From positions 1 through 64,000 of the forward strand of contig NZ_FCOE02000028.1 in the NCBI RefSeq assembly GCF_001544915.2: a stretch of 64,000 nt of DNA, given 5' to 3'. A program made the position numbers and the translations under genes. The DNA comes from Caballeronia pedi. GTDB taxonomy: Bacteria > Pseudomonadota > Gammaproteobacteria > Burkholderiales > Burkholderiaceae. Below the pieces are notes generated by a model. It did no database searches, was not told where the DNA came from, and saw only the letters and a list, made by a program, of their open reading frames with translations. Below are positions 1-8,985 of the stretch, in pieces. The first letter of the stretch is position 1; every line of letters starts with the position of its first letter.

Positions 1-100
1 TCTCGGCCGCTGCTTCATTTGCAACACCTCCGCTCTCACGCAGATTCTAGGCGTTGCATCGACCGGTTGAATCCGCGGTTCCGAATGGTGCAATGTTGGC

Positions 101-325
101 ATGAGAACGCAATCCCTTCGCTTCGTGTTGGCTCATATCGTGGCCAACAGGCTCCGACTGCAAAGGTCGCCGCAGCAGGTTGCTGGGTGGCTCAAACACG
201 TCCGGCTGGGCAACGACAATTACCACGTGTCGCATGAGACCATCTATCACAGTCGTTTCATTCTGGCGGGGGGGCGTTGCGCAAAGGAGCTGACCTCCGA
301 GAAGCGTATTTATTCGCTCCACTAA
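101..325 (+). pseudogene. IS30-family transposase remnant
   Basis: A 74-codon open frame carries the stretch typical of the IS30 transposase just before its catalytic core: a WSPQQIAGWLK-like motif (here RSPQQVAGWLK) followed by VSHETIYHS. The intact family protein is over 300 residues long. The N-terminal helix-turn-helix and the downstream DDE residues are not readable in this frame, and the conserved Trp and the SLF of the motif are altered (R and SRF). I read it as a decayed fragment of an insertion sequence. No terminal inverted repeats could be assigned because the left end lies outside the window. Confidence 0.6.
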
Positions 326-336
326 AGCATCGCCAT

Positions 337-375
337 GCTGTCCGGGCTACCTGGCGCACGCTGAACCCGGACAGC
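337..375. repeat. 10-bp inverted repeat (hairpin) between IS remnant and hydrolase
   Basis: GCTGTCCGGG at 337-346 is the exact reverse complement of CCCGGACAGC at 366-375, with a 19-base loop. It sits 8 bases past the stop of the leftward hydrolase gene and could act as its terminator, but no T-tract follows on the minus strand. It could also be debris of the adjacent IS30 element. Confidence 0.45.
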
Positions 376-383
376 AAGGACCC

Positions 384-1304
384 TCATACGTACTGTTTAT
401 AAAACGGGATCAGTCTGGCAAGAGCCTGGGCGACCGGCTCCGGTTTGTCGTACAGATCGTAATGCGACCAACCTTCGACGACGACAAGCTCCTTTTTCTT
501 CGACGCTGCACGGCCAATAATTTCGCAGCCGTCTCGATACGCCCCAAAGGCACCCACCTTGTCCCCGACCACGACCATCAGCGGCTGTGTAAGCAGTACT
601 TCCGCCAGGTGGAACGCGTCCCAGCCGACCGCTGCGGCCTGGTGCGAGAACAACGAACGATTTAGACCGTTCGGTTTCTGTCCGCGAGGCGTGCGATAGT
701 ACTCGGTCGCGCCCGTTACGTCAGTCTCCGTGATTCCGCGTTTCTTTGCCTCCTCGGGGGACGGCGGGAGAAGATCATCGACGCGCAATGAAGTACCGCG
801 TGCTTCGGCCGTGCGCTGCTTCGCCATTGCTTCCAGCGCACCGATGGGATCGTAGCCGCTGAATCCCTCACGCATAAGTCTGCCATAGTTGGCGCCTGTA
901 ACGGTTCCCACTGCCTTGATGCGACGCTCGGTCATCGCCGCGTTGATCGCGTAGCCGCCACCGCCGCAGATGCCGAGCACGCCGATGCGCTCTTCGTCGA
1001 CATAGGGTAGCGTCACCATATAGTCCGCGACATGGCGGAAATCCTCCACGCGCAGCGTCGGATCTTCAATGAAGCGCGGCGCGCCTCCACTTGCTCCCTG
1101 AAAGCTGGCGTCGAAAGCGACGACGACGAAACCTTCCCTGGCCAGCGCCTCACCGTAGACGTTGCCGGACGTCTGCTCCTTGCAGCTACCGATCGGGTGA
1201 GCACTGATGATTGCAGGATACTTCCCGGCTTCGTTAAAGCGGGGAGGAAAATGAACGTCGGCCGCAATATCCCAGTACGGTGTTTTGATGCTAACGGTCT
1301 TCAT
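384..1304 (-). CDS. alpha/beta hydrolase, dienelactone-hydrolase-like, Cys nucleophile
   Basis: Predicted cytoplasmic hydrolase of 306 residues. The nucleophile elbow reads GICGG with Cys113 where most members have Ser, as in dienelactone hydrolases. The candidate acid is the Asp of VVGDK near residue 250 and the base is His281 in GWSHYD. An upstream ATG at 1325 exists, but the ATG at 1304 has a GAGGT ribosome site 7 bases away and is preferred. A close paralogue lies at 41316-42251 (shared HPIGSCKEQTSGNVYG and GASGG segments) and a more distant one at 40328-41245. Its neighbours are an aldehyde and an alcohol dehydrogenase read in the same direction, so an ester or lactone intermediate is a reasonable substrate guess. 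The true substrate is unknown. Confidence 0.85.
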   Translation of the reverse strand: MKTVSIKTPYWDIAADVHFPPRFNEAGKYPAIISAHPIGSCKEQTSGNVYGEALAREGFVVVAFDASFQGASGGAPRFIEDPTLRVEDFRHVADYMVTLPYVDEERIGVLGICGGGGYAINAAMTERRIKAVGTVTGANYGRLMREGFSGYDPIGALEAMAKQRTAEARGTSLRVDDLLPPSPEEAKKRGITETDVTGATEYYRTPRGQKPNGLNRSLFSHQAAAVGWDAFHLAEVLLTQPLMVVVGDKVGAFGAYRDGCEIIGRAASKKKELVVVEGWSHYDLYDKPEPVAQALARLIPFYKQYV

Positions 1305-1348
1305 ATAACTTACCTCGATGGACATAGCTAGGTTTCATCTTGCAGGCG

Positions 1349-2809
1349 TCAGGCCATGACGATTGTCTTGGATTCCATGAAAGCCACCAAGCCCTCGATG
1401 CCGCCTTCTCGCCCGATTCCAGACTGTTTGAAGCCCCCGAAGCCAATCGAAAAATCGGTGCGAGGACCGTTATGTCCGACCGTGCCGGATCGGAGTTGCC
1501 TGGCCGCTCGCATCGCTCGCTCTCGATCGTTGGTGAAGACGGCCGCGTTAAGACCAAAGGGCGTGTCATTGGCGACACGGATTGCGTCTGCTTCGTCGTT
1601 GACCGGAATAACGCTGAGCACCGGGCCGAAGATTTCTTCCTGAGCGATCGCCGACCGGTTATCGACGTTGCCGAACACGGTCGGTTCGAAGAAGAATCCA
1701 CGTTTGATATGCGGCGGTCTTCTGCCTCCCGTCGCAAGCAAGGCGCCTTCTGCTACGCCCTTGGCGACAAATCGATCGACCGTATCGCGCTGGCGAGCGC
1801 TTGCGAGCGGGCCCGACGTCGTTTCTACCTCGAACGGGTCGCCCAGCACGATTTTTCCCGCGACGTCGGACAGCGCCTGGACCATCAAGTCGTGTTTGTC
1901 GCGCGGTACGATCACACGGGTAAGGCTGTGACAGATCTGCCCGGTGTTGTAGCCAAAGTAAGACTCTCCTAGCGTCCGGGCGGCGGTCTCGATATCGTAG
2001 TCGTCGAGGACGATTGCGGGCGATTTGCCGCCGAGTTCGAGCGTGACGCGCGCCACGCGATCGCCGGCAATGGACGCGATTCTCCGGCCGGCGGCAGTCG
2101 AGCCGGTGAAAGTGATCTTGTCGACCCCGGGATGACGAACGAGTTCTTCGGAAACGTCGCGATCCGCCGTTACGACGTTAATCACGCCGGGGGGAAGGCC
2201 GATTTCCTCGCAAATCTCCGCGAACATATAGGCAGAGCATGGTGCTTCCGGAGGTGACTTGACGACAACTGTGCATCCCGCAAGCAAGGCGGGTGCTGTC
2301 TTGTAGGCCATCAGTCCGGCAGGGCCGTTCCAGGGAATGATTTCAGCGACGACGCCGACCGGTTCGAATACGCGGTATGCCTGGTTTCCCGTGACCGCGC
2401 GATGTTCCTCCTCGAACGCGAACGTCGATGCCATTGCCGCATACTGACGGAAGGCGCCGCTAATGAACAAGCCGATACGCGGCTGAGCGACCTTGTATAC
2501 GATGCCTGTTTCGGTCGACCATACGCGCGCGAAATCATCGTTGCGCTCTTCAAGACGCTGCGCGAACCGTTCGAGATACGCCGCGCGTTCCTGCGGACTC
2601 AGGCGCGGCCATGGTCCCGTGTCGAAGGCCTCACGAGCCGCGGCCACGGCGCGCTGCATATCCGCTGACGAAGCCTTGGCCACCGTTGCAACCACTTCCT
2701 CCGTCGAGCAGTCGAGCACTTCGAACGTTTCTTCGGTCGACGGTGCAACCCATTCACCGCCGATGAAAAGGCGCCGCGGATGCTTCAGTTGAATTGTTCT
2801 TGCTGACAT
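1349..2809 (-). CDS. NAD(P)+-dependent aldehyde dehydrogenase
   Basis: A 486-residue enzyme of the usual ALDH length that oxidises an aldehyde to the acid. The oxyanion Asn is Asn161 in PWNGP, the general base is Glu258 in LELGGKSP, and the catalytic Cys is Cys293 in GQICHS. Coenzyme-binding FTGSTAAGR lies near residue 234. The stop is 44 bases before the hydrolase start and the start is 14 bases after the alcohol dehydrogenase stop, which makes an operon of alcohol dehydrogenase, ALDH and hydrolase. Together they would convert an alcohol through the aldehyde to an acid. The substrate cannot be read from sequence. Confidence 0.95.
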   Translation of the reverse strand: MSARTIQLKHPRRLFIGGEWVAPSTEETFEVLDCSTEEVVATVAKASSADMQRAVAAAREAFDTGPWPRLSPQERAAYLERFAQRLEERNDDFARVWSTETGIVYKVAQPRIGLFISGAFRQYAAMASTFAFEEEHRAVTGNQAYRVFEPVGVVAEIIPWNGPAGLMAYKTAPALLAGCTVVVKSPPEAPCSAYMFAEICEEIGLPPGVINVVTADRDVSEELVRHPGVDKITFTGSTAAGRRIASIAGDRVARVTLELGGKSPAIVLDDYDIETAARTLGESYFGYNTGQICHSLTRVIVPRDKHDLMVQALSDVAGKIVLGDPFEVETTSGPLASARQRDTVDRFVAKGVAEGALLATGGRRPPHIKRGFFFEPTVFGNVDNRSAIAQEEIFGPVLSVIPVNDEADAIRVANDTPFGLNAAVFTNDRERAMRAARQLRSGTVGHNGPRTDFSIGFGGFKQSGIGREGGIEGLVAFMESKTIVMA

Positions 2810-2823
2810 TGATACCTCTTTCG

Positions 2824-3879
2824 TCAGAATAGGAAGACGCCTTTGCCACCCGTCTGATTGTTGAAGTTTGCGTAGGCTTCACTCGCTTGCTCGAGCTTCC
2901 ACTCGTGGGTGAAAAGCCGATCCACTTCCACGCCGTGATGCGCGATAAAGCGAGCACACTCCCGCATGGCAATTTCGGAGAAGGTGAAGGATCCCACCAG
3001 CATCCTTTGCTTGCCGATGAGATCTTTCATGACGTCGAGGGTGACATTTCCGCCCACGGCGACGAGAGCAATACGCCCCCAAACCTGCGTGCTGCGCACC
3101 GCCTGACTCCTCGCTGATTCGACGCCCGCGCACTCCACGGCGCACGAGACACCCTTACCACCAGTGAGCTTGAGAATTTCATCGACCGGGTCCACCCTGC
3201 TTGCATCGATCGCGTGCGCGACGCCGAACCCCTTCGAGCGTTCGACGCGTTGCGGGTTGATGTCGATACCGAACACCTCGACGCCCATCGCGGCCGCGAG
3301 TTGCGCGGTCGAGAGTCCCACAGGACCCAGGCCGTAGACTGCGAGCGAATCGCGTGCGCTGATATTCAGGCGCAAAAGGGCACCATACGCCGTACCGGTG
3401 CCGCAGGCCACGGCGGCGCCGCCTTTGAACGAGACGTCCGCAGTCAAATGCACCAGCGACGAGACGGGCACCTTCATGAAATCCGCGTGCCCACCGTGGC
3501 TCGATACGCCATAAATACGTGCATCGTGCTCGCAGAGCTGAGTCCAGCCGGTTCTGCAGTGATCGCAGCAGCTACAGCCTGCGTAGTGAAAAACAATCAC
3601 ACGATCGCCGACCTTGAATGACCTCCGGTCGACGTCCGGTCCGACAGCCGCTATGACACCGCAGGGTTCATGTCCGCCGATAACCCTGTCGGACTCGGCG
3701 CGATCCGCAAGTCCGAGCATGGCGAGCGAATGCTTCATCCCATCCCGGTAGTAATGCAAGTCTGTGCCGCACATTCCTGAAGCCTTCATTTCGATGATGG
3801 CCTCTCCCGTGCCGGGAACGGGATCGTCGAAGTCACCGACTTCGACCCTGCAATCGCCTTGAAAAATCATGCCGCGCAC
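2824..3879 (-). CDS. zinc-containing alcohol dehydrogenase (MDR family)
   Basis: About 351 residues. Catalytic zinc ligands are Cys37 (MCGTD) and His70/Glu71 (GGHEPCG). The structural zinc is held by Cys102, Cys105, Cys108 and Cys116, in the usual C-x2-C-x2-C-x7-C spacing. A Rossmann motif GLGPVGLS follows. The frame stays open upstream to 4062 and would overlap the SDR gene. I place the start at GTG 3879, which has GGAG six bases upstream; ATG 3870 three codons later is the alternative. It likely oxidises a primary or secondary alcohol with NAD(P)+, feeding the downstream aldehyde dehydrogenase. Confidence 0.92.
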   Translation of the reverse strand: MRGMIFQGDCRVEVGDFDDPVPGTGEAIIEMKASGMCGTDLHYYRDGMKHSLAMLGLADRAESDRVIGGHEPCGVIAAVGPDVDRRSFKVGDRVIVFHYAGCSCCDHCRTGWTQLCEHDARIYGVSSHGGHADFMKVPVSSLVHLTADVSFKGGAAVACGTGTAYGALLRLNISARDSLAVYGLGPVGLSTAQLAAAMGVEVFGIDINPQRVERSKGFGVAHAIDASRVDPVDEILKLTGGKGVSCAVECAGVESARSQAVRSTQVWGRIALVAVGGNVTLDVMKDLIGKQRMLVGSFTFSEIAMRECARFIAHHGVEVDRLFTHEWKLEQASEAYANFNNQTGGKGVFLF

Positions 3880-3938
3880 TGAAGTCTCCAGTTCGTCACA
3901 TCCGTCTTCGCGGATGGTTTCACGCTCTTGCGAGCGGA

Positions 3939-4739
3939 TCAATGAATGGTGAGGCCGCCGGTCGGACTGAGCGTTGCGCCCGTGAGATAAGCCGATTCGT
4001 CGGAAGCGAGAAACGCCACCACACGACCGATATCTGTCGGCGCCGCGACGCCGAGCGGACAACCGGCGACGATCTTTTCGTATTGTTTGCGGTGATGTTC
4101 CGATACCTTGCTTGCCTCACCGAACACGGCCTCCCAGGAGGGACTGTCGCGCACGACCGTGACGCAAACGCAGTTGACGCGTATCCGGTCGCGAGCGAGT
4201 TCTCTGGCAATCACCTTGCTTGCGCGGATCAGTCCCCCCGCGAATGTCGACACGGCGGTTTGCCCCGGTGTCGGCACGCGGCCACCTTCGGAGGTCAGGA
4301 AGATGACGCTGCCTCCTCCGCGAGGGCGCATGAAGGGCAGTGCCGCCTGAACCGGTAACAGCTTCGCGCTCGTATTCTCAGCGACGACGGCTGCCACGCG
4401 CGCCAGATCGATTTCGACGAATGGACCGCGCACTTGCGGCGAGCGGGCCTCGTCGTCGTTGCCGCCCGCATTTGCGACGACGATGTCGATGCCGCCGTAT
4501 CTGCTCGCGGTCTCTTCAGCGAGTGCTGTCATATCGTCTTTGGATCGCACGTCGCCTGCGATGAAATCGGCGGTGGCGCCGCTTTGCCGCAATTCCGCGA
4601 GGACAGCGTCGGCTTTTGCAACGCTGCGCCCGCTGATCACCACGGTGGCTCCGGCCGCCGCGAGCTGCAACGCGACGCCCTTGCCGATGCCGCCGGTGCC
4701 GCCGGTGACGACGGCCACCTTCCCTTCCAGATTGCTCAT
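3939..4739 (-). CDS. short-chain dehydrogenase/reductase family protein lacking YxxxK
   Basis: A 266-residue Rossmann protein with TGGTGGIGKG near residue 12 and NAG at 90-92, so nucleotide binding is intact. At the place where Tyr and Lys of the YxxxK catalytic pair should lie, the sequence is VSTFA (Val163 and Ala167), in the segment QTAVSTFAGGL just before IRASKVIAREL. Ser150 is retained. The frame is clean and the flanking fold is normal, so this is a sequence property and not a frameshift. It starts at ATG 4739 and begins the leftward operon SDR, ADH, ALDH, hydrolase. It is either a divergent enzyme or a non-catalytic binding protein. Confidence 0.88.
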   Translation of the reverse strand: MSNLEGKVAVVTGGTGGIGKGVALQLAAAGATVVISGRSVAKADAVLAELRQSGATADFIAGDVRSKDDMTALAEETASRYGGIDIVVANAGGNDDEARSPQVRGPFVEIDLARVAAVVAENTSAKLLPVQAALPFMRPRGGGSVIFLTSEGGRVPTPGQTAVSTFAGGLIRASKVIARELARDRIRVNCVCVTVVRDSPSWEAVFGEASKVSEHHRKQYEKIVAGCPLGVAAPTDIGRVVAFLASDESAYLTGATLSPTGGLTIH

Positions 4740-4862
4740 TGCTGTGCGCCTTCGATGGTTTAACAAAGTCGGCTCGCGCGAGCCCGAAATCAATCCTAGT
4801 CGCGCGGCTCATCCAAAGCGATTGCCGTTTTTCGAACCTGTGCTTGATGTTCCGTGAATCGG

Positions 4863-4882
4863 TTCGTCGACGAATGCATTCG
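4863..4882. promoter_or_regulatory. Overlapping palindromes in SDR/CoA-transferase divergent promoter
   Basis: TTCGTCGACGAA (4863-4874) and CGAATGCATTCG (4871-4882) are each perfect 12-bp palindromes sharing four bases. They lie midway in the 247-bp gap between the leftward SDR gene and the rightward CoA-transferase. A dimeric regulator, for example the LysR encoded at 6313, could bind here. This is inference only. Confidence 0.35.
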
Positions 4883-4986
4883 TATCTTTGCAACGCCGCT
4901 TTCACGAACCGTCAATCGTCACTACAGATCGCTGGGGATAGCATTCGAGGCAGGTCGAAAAGCACAGACAGAGCAAGGAGACAGAT

Positions 4987-6240
4987 ATGGAAGCAGCCGT
5001 TCAATCCGAGCGCGCCACGCAAGCGACAGCAGCCGACCGTCCGCTGTCGGGCATTCGCGTTCTGACCGTCGAAAACTTCATCGCCGCGCCGTTCGCGTCG
5101 ATGTGGCTCGCCGATGCTGGCGCTGAAGTGGTCAAGATCGAAACGCCCGACGGCGGAGACTTTGCACGCAGCACCAGCCCGACGAAGCCCGGCGTCGACG
5201 GCAGGCCGAGCGGCTTGTCGTTCCTGCGCGCGAACCGCAACAAGAAGAGCGTAACCCTCGATCTCAAGCATCCCGAAGGCAAGCAGGTGTTCACGTCGCT
5301 TGCGGCCGAGGCGGACGTGGTGCTCGAAAACCTGCGGCCGAACGTGATGGACCGCCTCGGCCTCGGTTATGCGGAACTCAGCCGCATCAATCCACGGCTC
5401 ATCTACGCCGCCATCTCCGGTTTCGGGCACGCCGATAATCAACCGAGCCCATACGGCGACTTGCCGGCATTCGATATCGTCGGCCAGGCGATGAGCGGCC
5501 TCATGTATCGCCCTGAACGCAGCGGAGATCGCCCCGTCTATCTCGGCTTTTCGCTCGCGGATATTCAATGTGGCAATCTCGCGCTGCATGGAATCATGCT
5601 GGCGCTGCTTCATCGGGCACGCAGCGGCCGTGGCAAGAAGATCGATATCTCGATGGTCGACGCATCGCTCGTCCTCAACGAAATCTCGGTCACCATGTAT
5701 TCGGCGACGAAACAGGTCGCGCCGCCGGGCGTACACGCGGTCACCGCACCCTTCGGCACGTATCGGGTGGCGGACGGCTATATCGTCATAGCGGTGATCG
5801 GTGAGCACATCTGGAAACGCTTCTGCGAGGTCATCGGCCGGCCCGAACTCGTCGGCGAGGCCTGCTTCGAAAGTGGCACATCCCGGCGGCAGAACATGAA
5901 CGCGCTGAATGCGCATATCGACGCATGGCTCGACGGCAAGTGCCGCGACGAAGCCCTGGGCCTGCTTCGCGCGGGCGGCGTGCCATGCTCGACGGTGAAC
6001 GATGTCCCCGATCTTTTCGCCTGCCCGCACGTCGCCGCGCGCAACATGCTGATGCAACTCGACGATCCCGTGTGGGGCACCATTCACGTCACGGGCAACC
6101 CGATCAAGATGTCCGACGTGCCCGAGCCGGAAAGCAACTTGCCGCCGCTGCTCGGCGAGCACAGCGAGGGCGTCTTACGCGACTGGCTAGGCATGAACGA
6201 AGCGCAGATCGGAGCGCTGCGCGAACGGCATGCGATCTGA
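4987..6240 (+). CDS. CaiB/BaiF family III CoA-transferase
   Basis: A 417-residue enzyme that moves CoA between carboxylic acids without a pyrophosphate-forming step. The catalytic Asp that forms the aspartyl-CoA anhydride is Asp192 in SLADIQCG. The N-terminal segment LSGIRVLTVENFIAAPFASM and the GRGKKIDISMVD segment are typical. GGAG lies 7 bases upstream of ATG 4987. The gene is followed after 72 bases by a LysR regulator of a type that recurs at 25368 beside another CoA-transferase, which suggests a regulator-enzyme unit. Donor and acceptor acids are unknown. Confidence 0.92.
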   Translation: MEAAVQSERATQATAADRPLSGIRVLTVENFIAAPFASMWLADAGAEVVKIETPDGGDFARSTSPTKPGVDGRPSGLSFLRANRNKKSVTLDLKHPEGKQVFTSLAAEADVVLENLRPNVMDRLGLGYAELSRINPRLIYAAISGFGHADNQPSPYGDLPAFDIVGQAMSGLMYRPERSGDRPVYLGFSLADIQCGNLALHGIMLALLHRARSGRGKKIDISMVDASLVLNEISVTMYSATKQVAPPGVHAVTAPFGTYRVADGYIVIAVIGEHIWKRFCEVIGRPELVGEACFESGTSRRQNMNALNAHIDAWLDGKCRDEALGLLRAGGVPCSTVNDVPDLFACPHVAARNMLMQLDDPVWGTIHVTGNPIKMSDVPEPESNLPPLLGEHSEGVLRDWLGMNEAQIGALRERHAI

Positions 6241-6312
6241 ACGTGTCCGGCTCCATGCCGATTGACGACCGATTAGGGCGGGCATAGGCTCTGAACTATT
6301 CAGGGAGCCGCC

Positions 6313-7239
6313 ATGACCGGACTGAGCGTCCACACACTGACCCGACGCGTCGATTTGTTCACGTTGCGCCTGTTTCTCTCGGTCGTCGAGGAGCAGCAGA
6401 TGCGGCGCGCCGCTCAGCGCGAGAACATTACCCCGCCCGCCGCAACGCGGCGCATCCAGGAGCTCGAGGAAGTCGCGGGCATCGCGCTGTTCGAGCGCAT
6501 GCCGGGCGGCATGACGCCCAGCCCGGCGGGTGAAGTACTCGCGCGTCACGTGCGTCTCATGTTCGCCAATTTCGATGTCATGCGACGGGAGATCGCCGAA
6601 TTCACCGAAGGTGTCCGCGGGCAGGTCGGCATCAGTTCGACGAGCACGATCATCGTTCATTTTCTGGCGAGAGAGATAGCCGATTTCCGGCGCGACTTTC
6701 CGCTCGTGGATATCGATCTGCACGAGGATGCCAACGTCAATGTCGTCGGCGCCGTGCTGTCGGGCAAGGCCGATCTCGCGATGTTCTATGCGACGAACGA
6801 CGTTCACCACGAGGGTCTCGATATCGTCGAATACCGCACGGACCGGCTCGCCGCAATCGTGCCACGCAAACATCCGCTCGGCGAGCGCGCCAGCGTAACC
6901 ACGGGCGATCTGCTCGACGAAGACCTGATCGGCATCTCGCCGACTACGTCGATGATGACCCAGTTGCGCCAGGCGGCGGCCGCGCTTGGCCGAGACCTGC
7001 GCCTGAAGTACACGGTGACGACCATCGAAGCGGCGCGCAGTCTCGTCAGGGCCGGGCTCGGCGTAACGATCCAGCCGGAGAGCATGCTGCCGAAGGAAGA
7101 ACTCGCCGCGCTGACGATAGTGGCGCTGGACGAACCGTGGGCGAAGCGGCAACTGTGCATCGGTTCGAAGCGCGGCGTGTCGCTGACGCCCGCGGCGAGG
7201 GCGCTCATCGCGCAACTCACGGCTTCGGCCGGGGAGTGA
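6313..7239 (+). CDS. LysR-family transcriptional regulator
   Basis: 308 residues: an N-terminal winged helix-turn-helix with the recognition region around AAQRENITPPAATRRIQELE (residues 34-53) and a C-terminal periplasmic-binding-like effector domain. It closely matches the regulator at 25368-26297, including RVDLFTLRLFLSVVEEQQ near the start. Both lie directly beside family III CoA-transferases. It probably senses the acid or CoA ester handled by the 4987 enzyme or exported/imported by the 7663 carrier. Confidence 0.93.
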   Translation: MTGLSVHTLTRRVDLFTLRLFLSVVEEQQMRRAAQRENITPPAATRRIQELEEVAGIALFERMPGGMTPSPAGEVLARHVRLMFANFDVMRREIAEFTEGVRGQVGISSTSTIIVHFLAREIADFRRDFPLVDIDLHEDANVNVVGAVLSGKADLAMFYATNDVHHEGLDIVEYRTDRLAAIVPRKHPLGERASVTTGDLLDEDLIGISPTTSMMTQLRQAAAALGRDLRLKYTVTTIEAARSLVRAGLGVTIQPESMLPKEELAALTIVALDEPWAKRQLCIGSKRGVSLTPAARALIAQLTASAGE

Positions 7240-7662
7240 GCGCACAGCCTCGGACTGTAGCCCGCACCGCACTTCGAACTCGCGATTTCTTCGGCCGGAT
7301 CATGTCCGTGCATCCCTTCGACAACGGCCTTGGGCTCGTGGCGCAATCATTCGCCGATCGTACGGGCCGCGCGGCGCGTGCGAGCCGCATCACTGTGTGA
7401 ACGCCGACTGTCATCGCCCCCCTGATTGCGTGCGCAATCGTATAGAACAACCACCTTAGGCGCGCAATCGCGTTCGAGCAATTGCAATGATTCGAATTGG
7501 CGATTCGAATCATTCGAATCGACAGGCCGTGGCGGAATTCGGGAATATCGAAGAGGCGATTCGAAAACCATCACTAGGTTGGCCGATTTCGCCTGCCTAT
7601 ATTAAAGCGGCTCATTCGAAGCGTCCGCCATCAGGCATCCAAATAAACAGACAGGAGACGAT
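7240..7662. other. Gene-free region, MFS promoter with palindromes
   Basis: No gene is supported in these 423 bases. The open frame that continues across 7240-7400 is a shadow of the LysR gene. The right half is distinctly AT-richer than its surroundings and contains several copies of ATTCGAA or its complement (see 7488-7521), consistent with the promoter of the MFS gene. Confidence 0.5.
7488..7521. promoter_or_regulatory. Clustered ATTCGAAT palindromes upstream of MFS gene
   Basis: TGATTCGAATTGG at 7488-7500 is followed by CGATTCGAAT at 7501-7510 and its mirror ATTCGAATCG at 7512-7521 around a single centre base. ATTGCAAT at 7481-7488 is a further palindrome. More TTCGAA copies occur near 7560 and 7615. 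The density is far above background in this GC-rich DNA and suggests a multi-site operator about 150 bases before the MFS start. Confidence 0.5.
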
Positions 7663-8985
7663 GTGAACCCTTCTTCACCCCCGACACGAAGCAGCCTATT
7701 CGTGGTCATGCTGTGTTTTTTGACGATCGCGGTCGACGGCTACGATCTCATCGTCTACGGCGCGACCATCCCGCGTTTATTGGAAGAGCCCGGCTGGAAC
7801 CTGAGTCCCGCGAGCGCGGGGATGATCGGCAGCTGGACCCTCGCCGGACTGATGGTGGGCCTGCTCGGCGCAGGTCCGCTGTCGGATCGCATCGGGCGTC
7901 GCAAGCTCATGATGGCAGGCGTGTTGTGGTTCTCGCTCGGCTCGCTGCTCTGCGCGATCGCGCATTCGCCGCAGGCGCTCGGCATCGCGCGTTTCGTCAC
8001 CGGGATCGGGCTCGGCGGCGTTGTGCCGTCGTCGGTGGCACTGACTATCGAATACGCACCGCGCAGCCGTCGCCAGCTCTACAGCGCGATCGCGCTCACG
8101 GGCTATCCGGTCGGCGGCGTGTTATGCGCGCTGCTCGCCATCGCGACGCTGCAAAGTCAAGGCTGGCGTCTGCTGTACGGCTACGGCGCGTTGTATGTAT
8201 TGATCTTGCCGGTCATGTGGTTCTTCCTTCCTGAATCCGTGAGCTATTTGCTGGACCGCGGCCGCACCGATGAAGCGCGTACGCTCGCGGCACGCTACGC
8301 AATCGATCTCGATGAAGTTGCGCGCGATGAAGAGGAGCATCGTCGAACACGCGTCGCGGCTGCGGGCGCGCGGGGGTACAGGTTGCTGACATCGCCCGAA
8401 TTCCGGTCGGCGCTGCTTCTGTTCGCGCTGGTGTGCTTCTGCGGGCAACTCGTCGTCTATGGCCTCAACGCGTGGTTGCCGCAGTTGATGCGCAAGTCCG
8501 GTTATGCGCTCGGCTCGTCGCTGCAGTTTCTGCTGGTGATGCAGTGCGGCGCCGTGTTGGGGAACCTGACAGGATCGTGGCTCGCGGACCGGCTGGGACC
8601 GAAGCGCGTACTCGTGCCGTTCTTTCTGATCGGCGCGGTCTCGTTGCTCGTGCTGAGCCAGAAGCCGGATTACGTGTGGCTCACGCTCGCGGTATTCGGC
8701 GCGGGCCTCGGTTCGATCGGCTCGGTGACGCTCGGCTACGGTTATATCGGCGCATACTTTCCGGCATCGTGCCGTGGCTCTGCGATCGGCGCCGCGCAAG
8801 GTATCGGGCGCATCGGCTCGATTCTCGGACCGATGATCGGCGGATGGGTGCTCGGCTCGAACCTCGATCATCACTGGAACTTCTACGCGTTCGCGATTCC
8901 CGCCGTGATCGCCGCAGTGGTCGTGACGTTGATTCCGAGGGCCGCGCCATGCGAAGTCGAGTATGTGCAGGCAAAGAGCACATGA
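7663..8985 (+). CDS. MFS transporter, aromatic acid:H+ symporter (AAHS) type
   Basis: 440 residues with about 12 hydrophobic segments. The first helix carries the AVDGYDLIVYG motif characteristic of AAHS carriers, and the loop between helices 2 and 3 has GPLSDRIGRRK, the MFS signature. It probably imports a carboxylate across the inner membrane using the proton gradient. The start is GTG 7663, with AGGAG seven bases upstream. An ATG two bases earlier is followed at once by a TGA stop and cannot be used. It lies downstream of the 6313 LysR with its own palindrome-rich promoter. Confidence 0.92.
   Translation: MNPSSPPTRSSLFVVMLCFLTIAVDGYDLIVYGATIPRLLEEPGWNLSPASAGMIGSWTLAGLMVGLLGAGPLSDRIGRRKLMMAGVLWFSLGSLLCAIAHSPQALGIARFVTGIGLGGVVPSSVALTIEYAPRSRRQLYSAIALTGYPVGGVLCALLAIATLQSQGWRLLYGYGALYVLILPVMWFFLPESVSYLLDRGRTDEARTLAARYAIDLDEVARDEEEHRRTRVAAAGARGYRLLTSPEFRSALLLFALVCFCGQLVVYGLNAWLPQLMRKSGYALGSSLQFLLVMQCGAVLGNLTGSWLADRLGPKRVLVPFFLIGAVSLLVLSQKPDYVWLTLAVFGAGLGSIGSVTLGYGYIGAYFPASCRGSAIGAAQGIGRIGSILGPMIGGWVLGSNLDHHWNFYAFAIPAVIAAVVVTLIPRAAPCEVEYVQAKST

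Noticed and set aside
4849..4865. GTTCCGTGAATCGGTTC as another copy of the 17-bp operator
   Set aside because: Only the GTTCCGT left part fits; the right arm is not a mirror.
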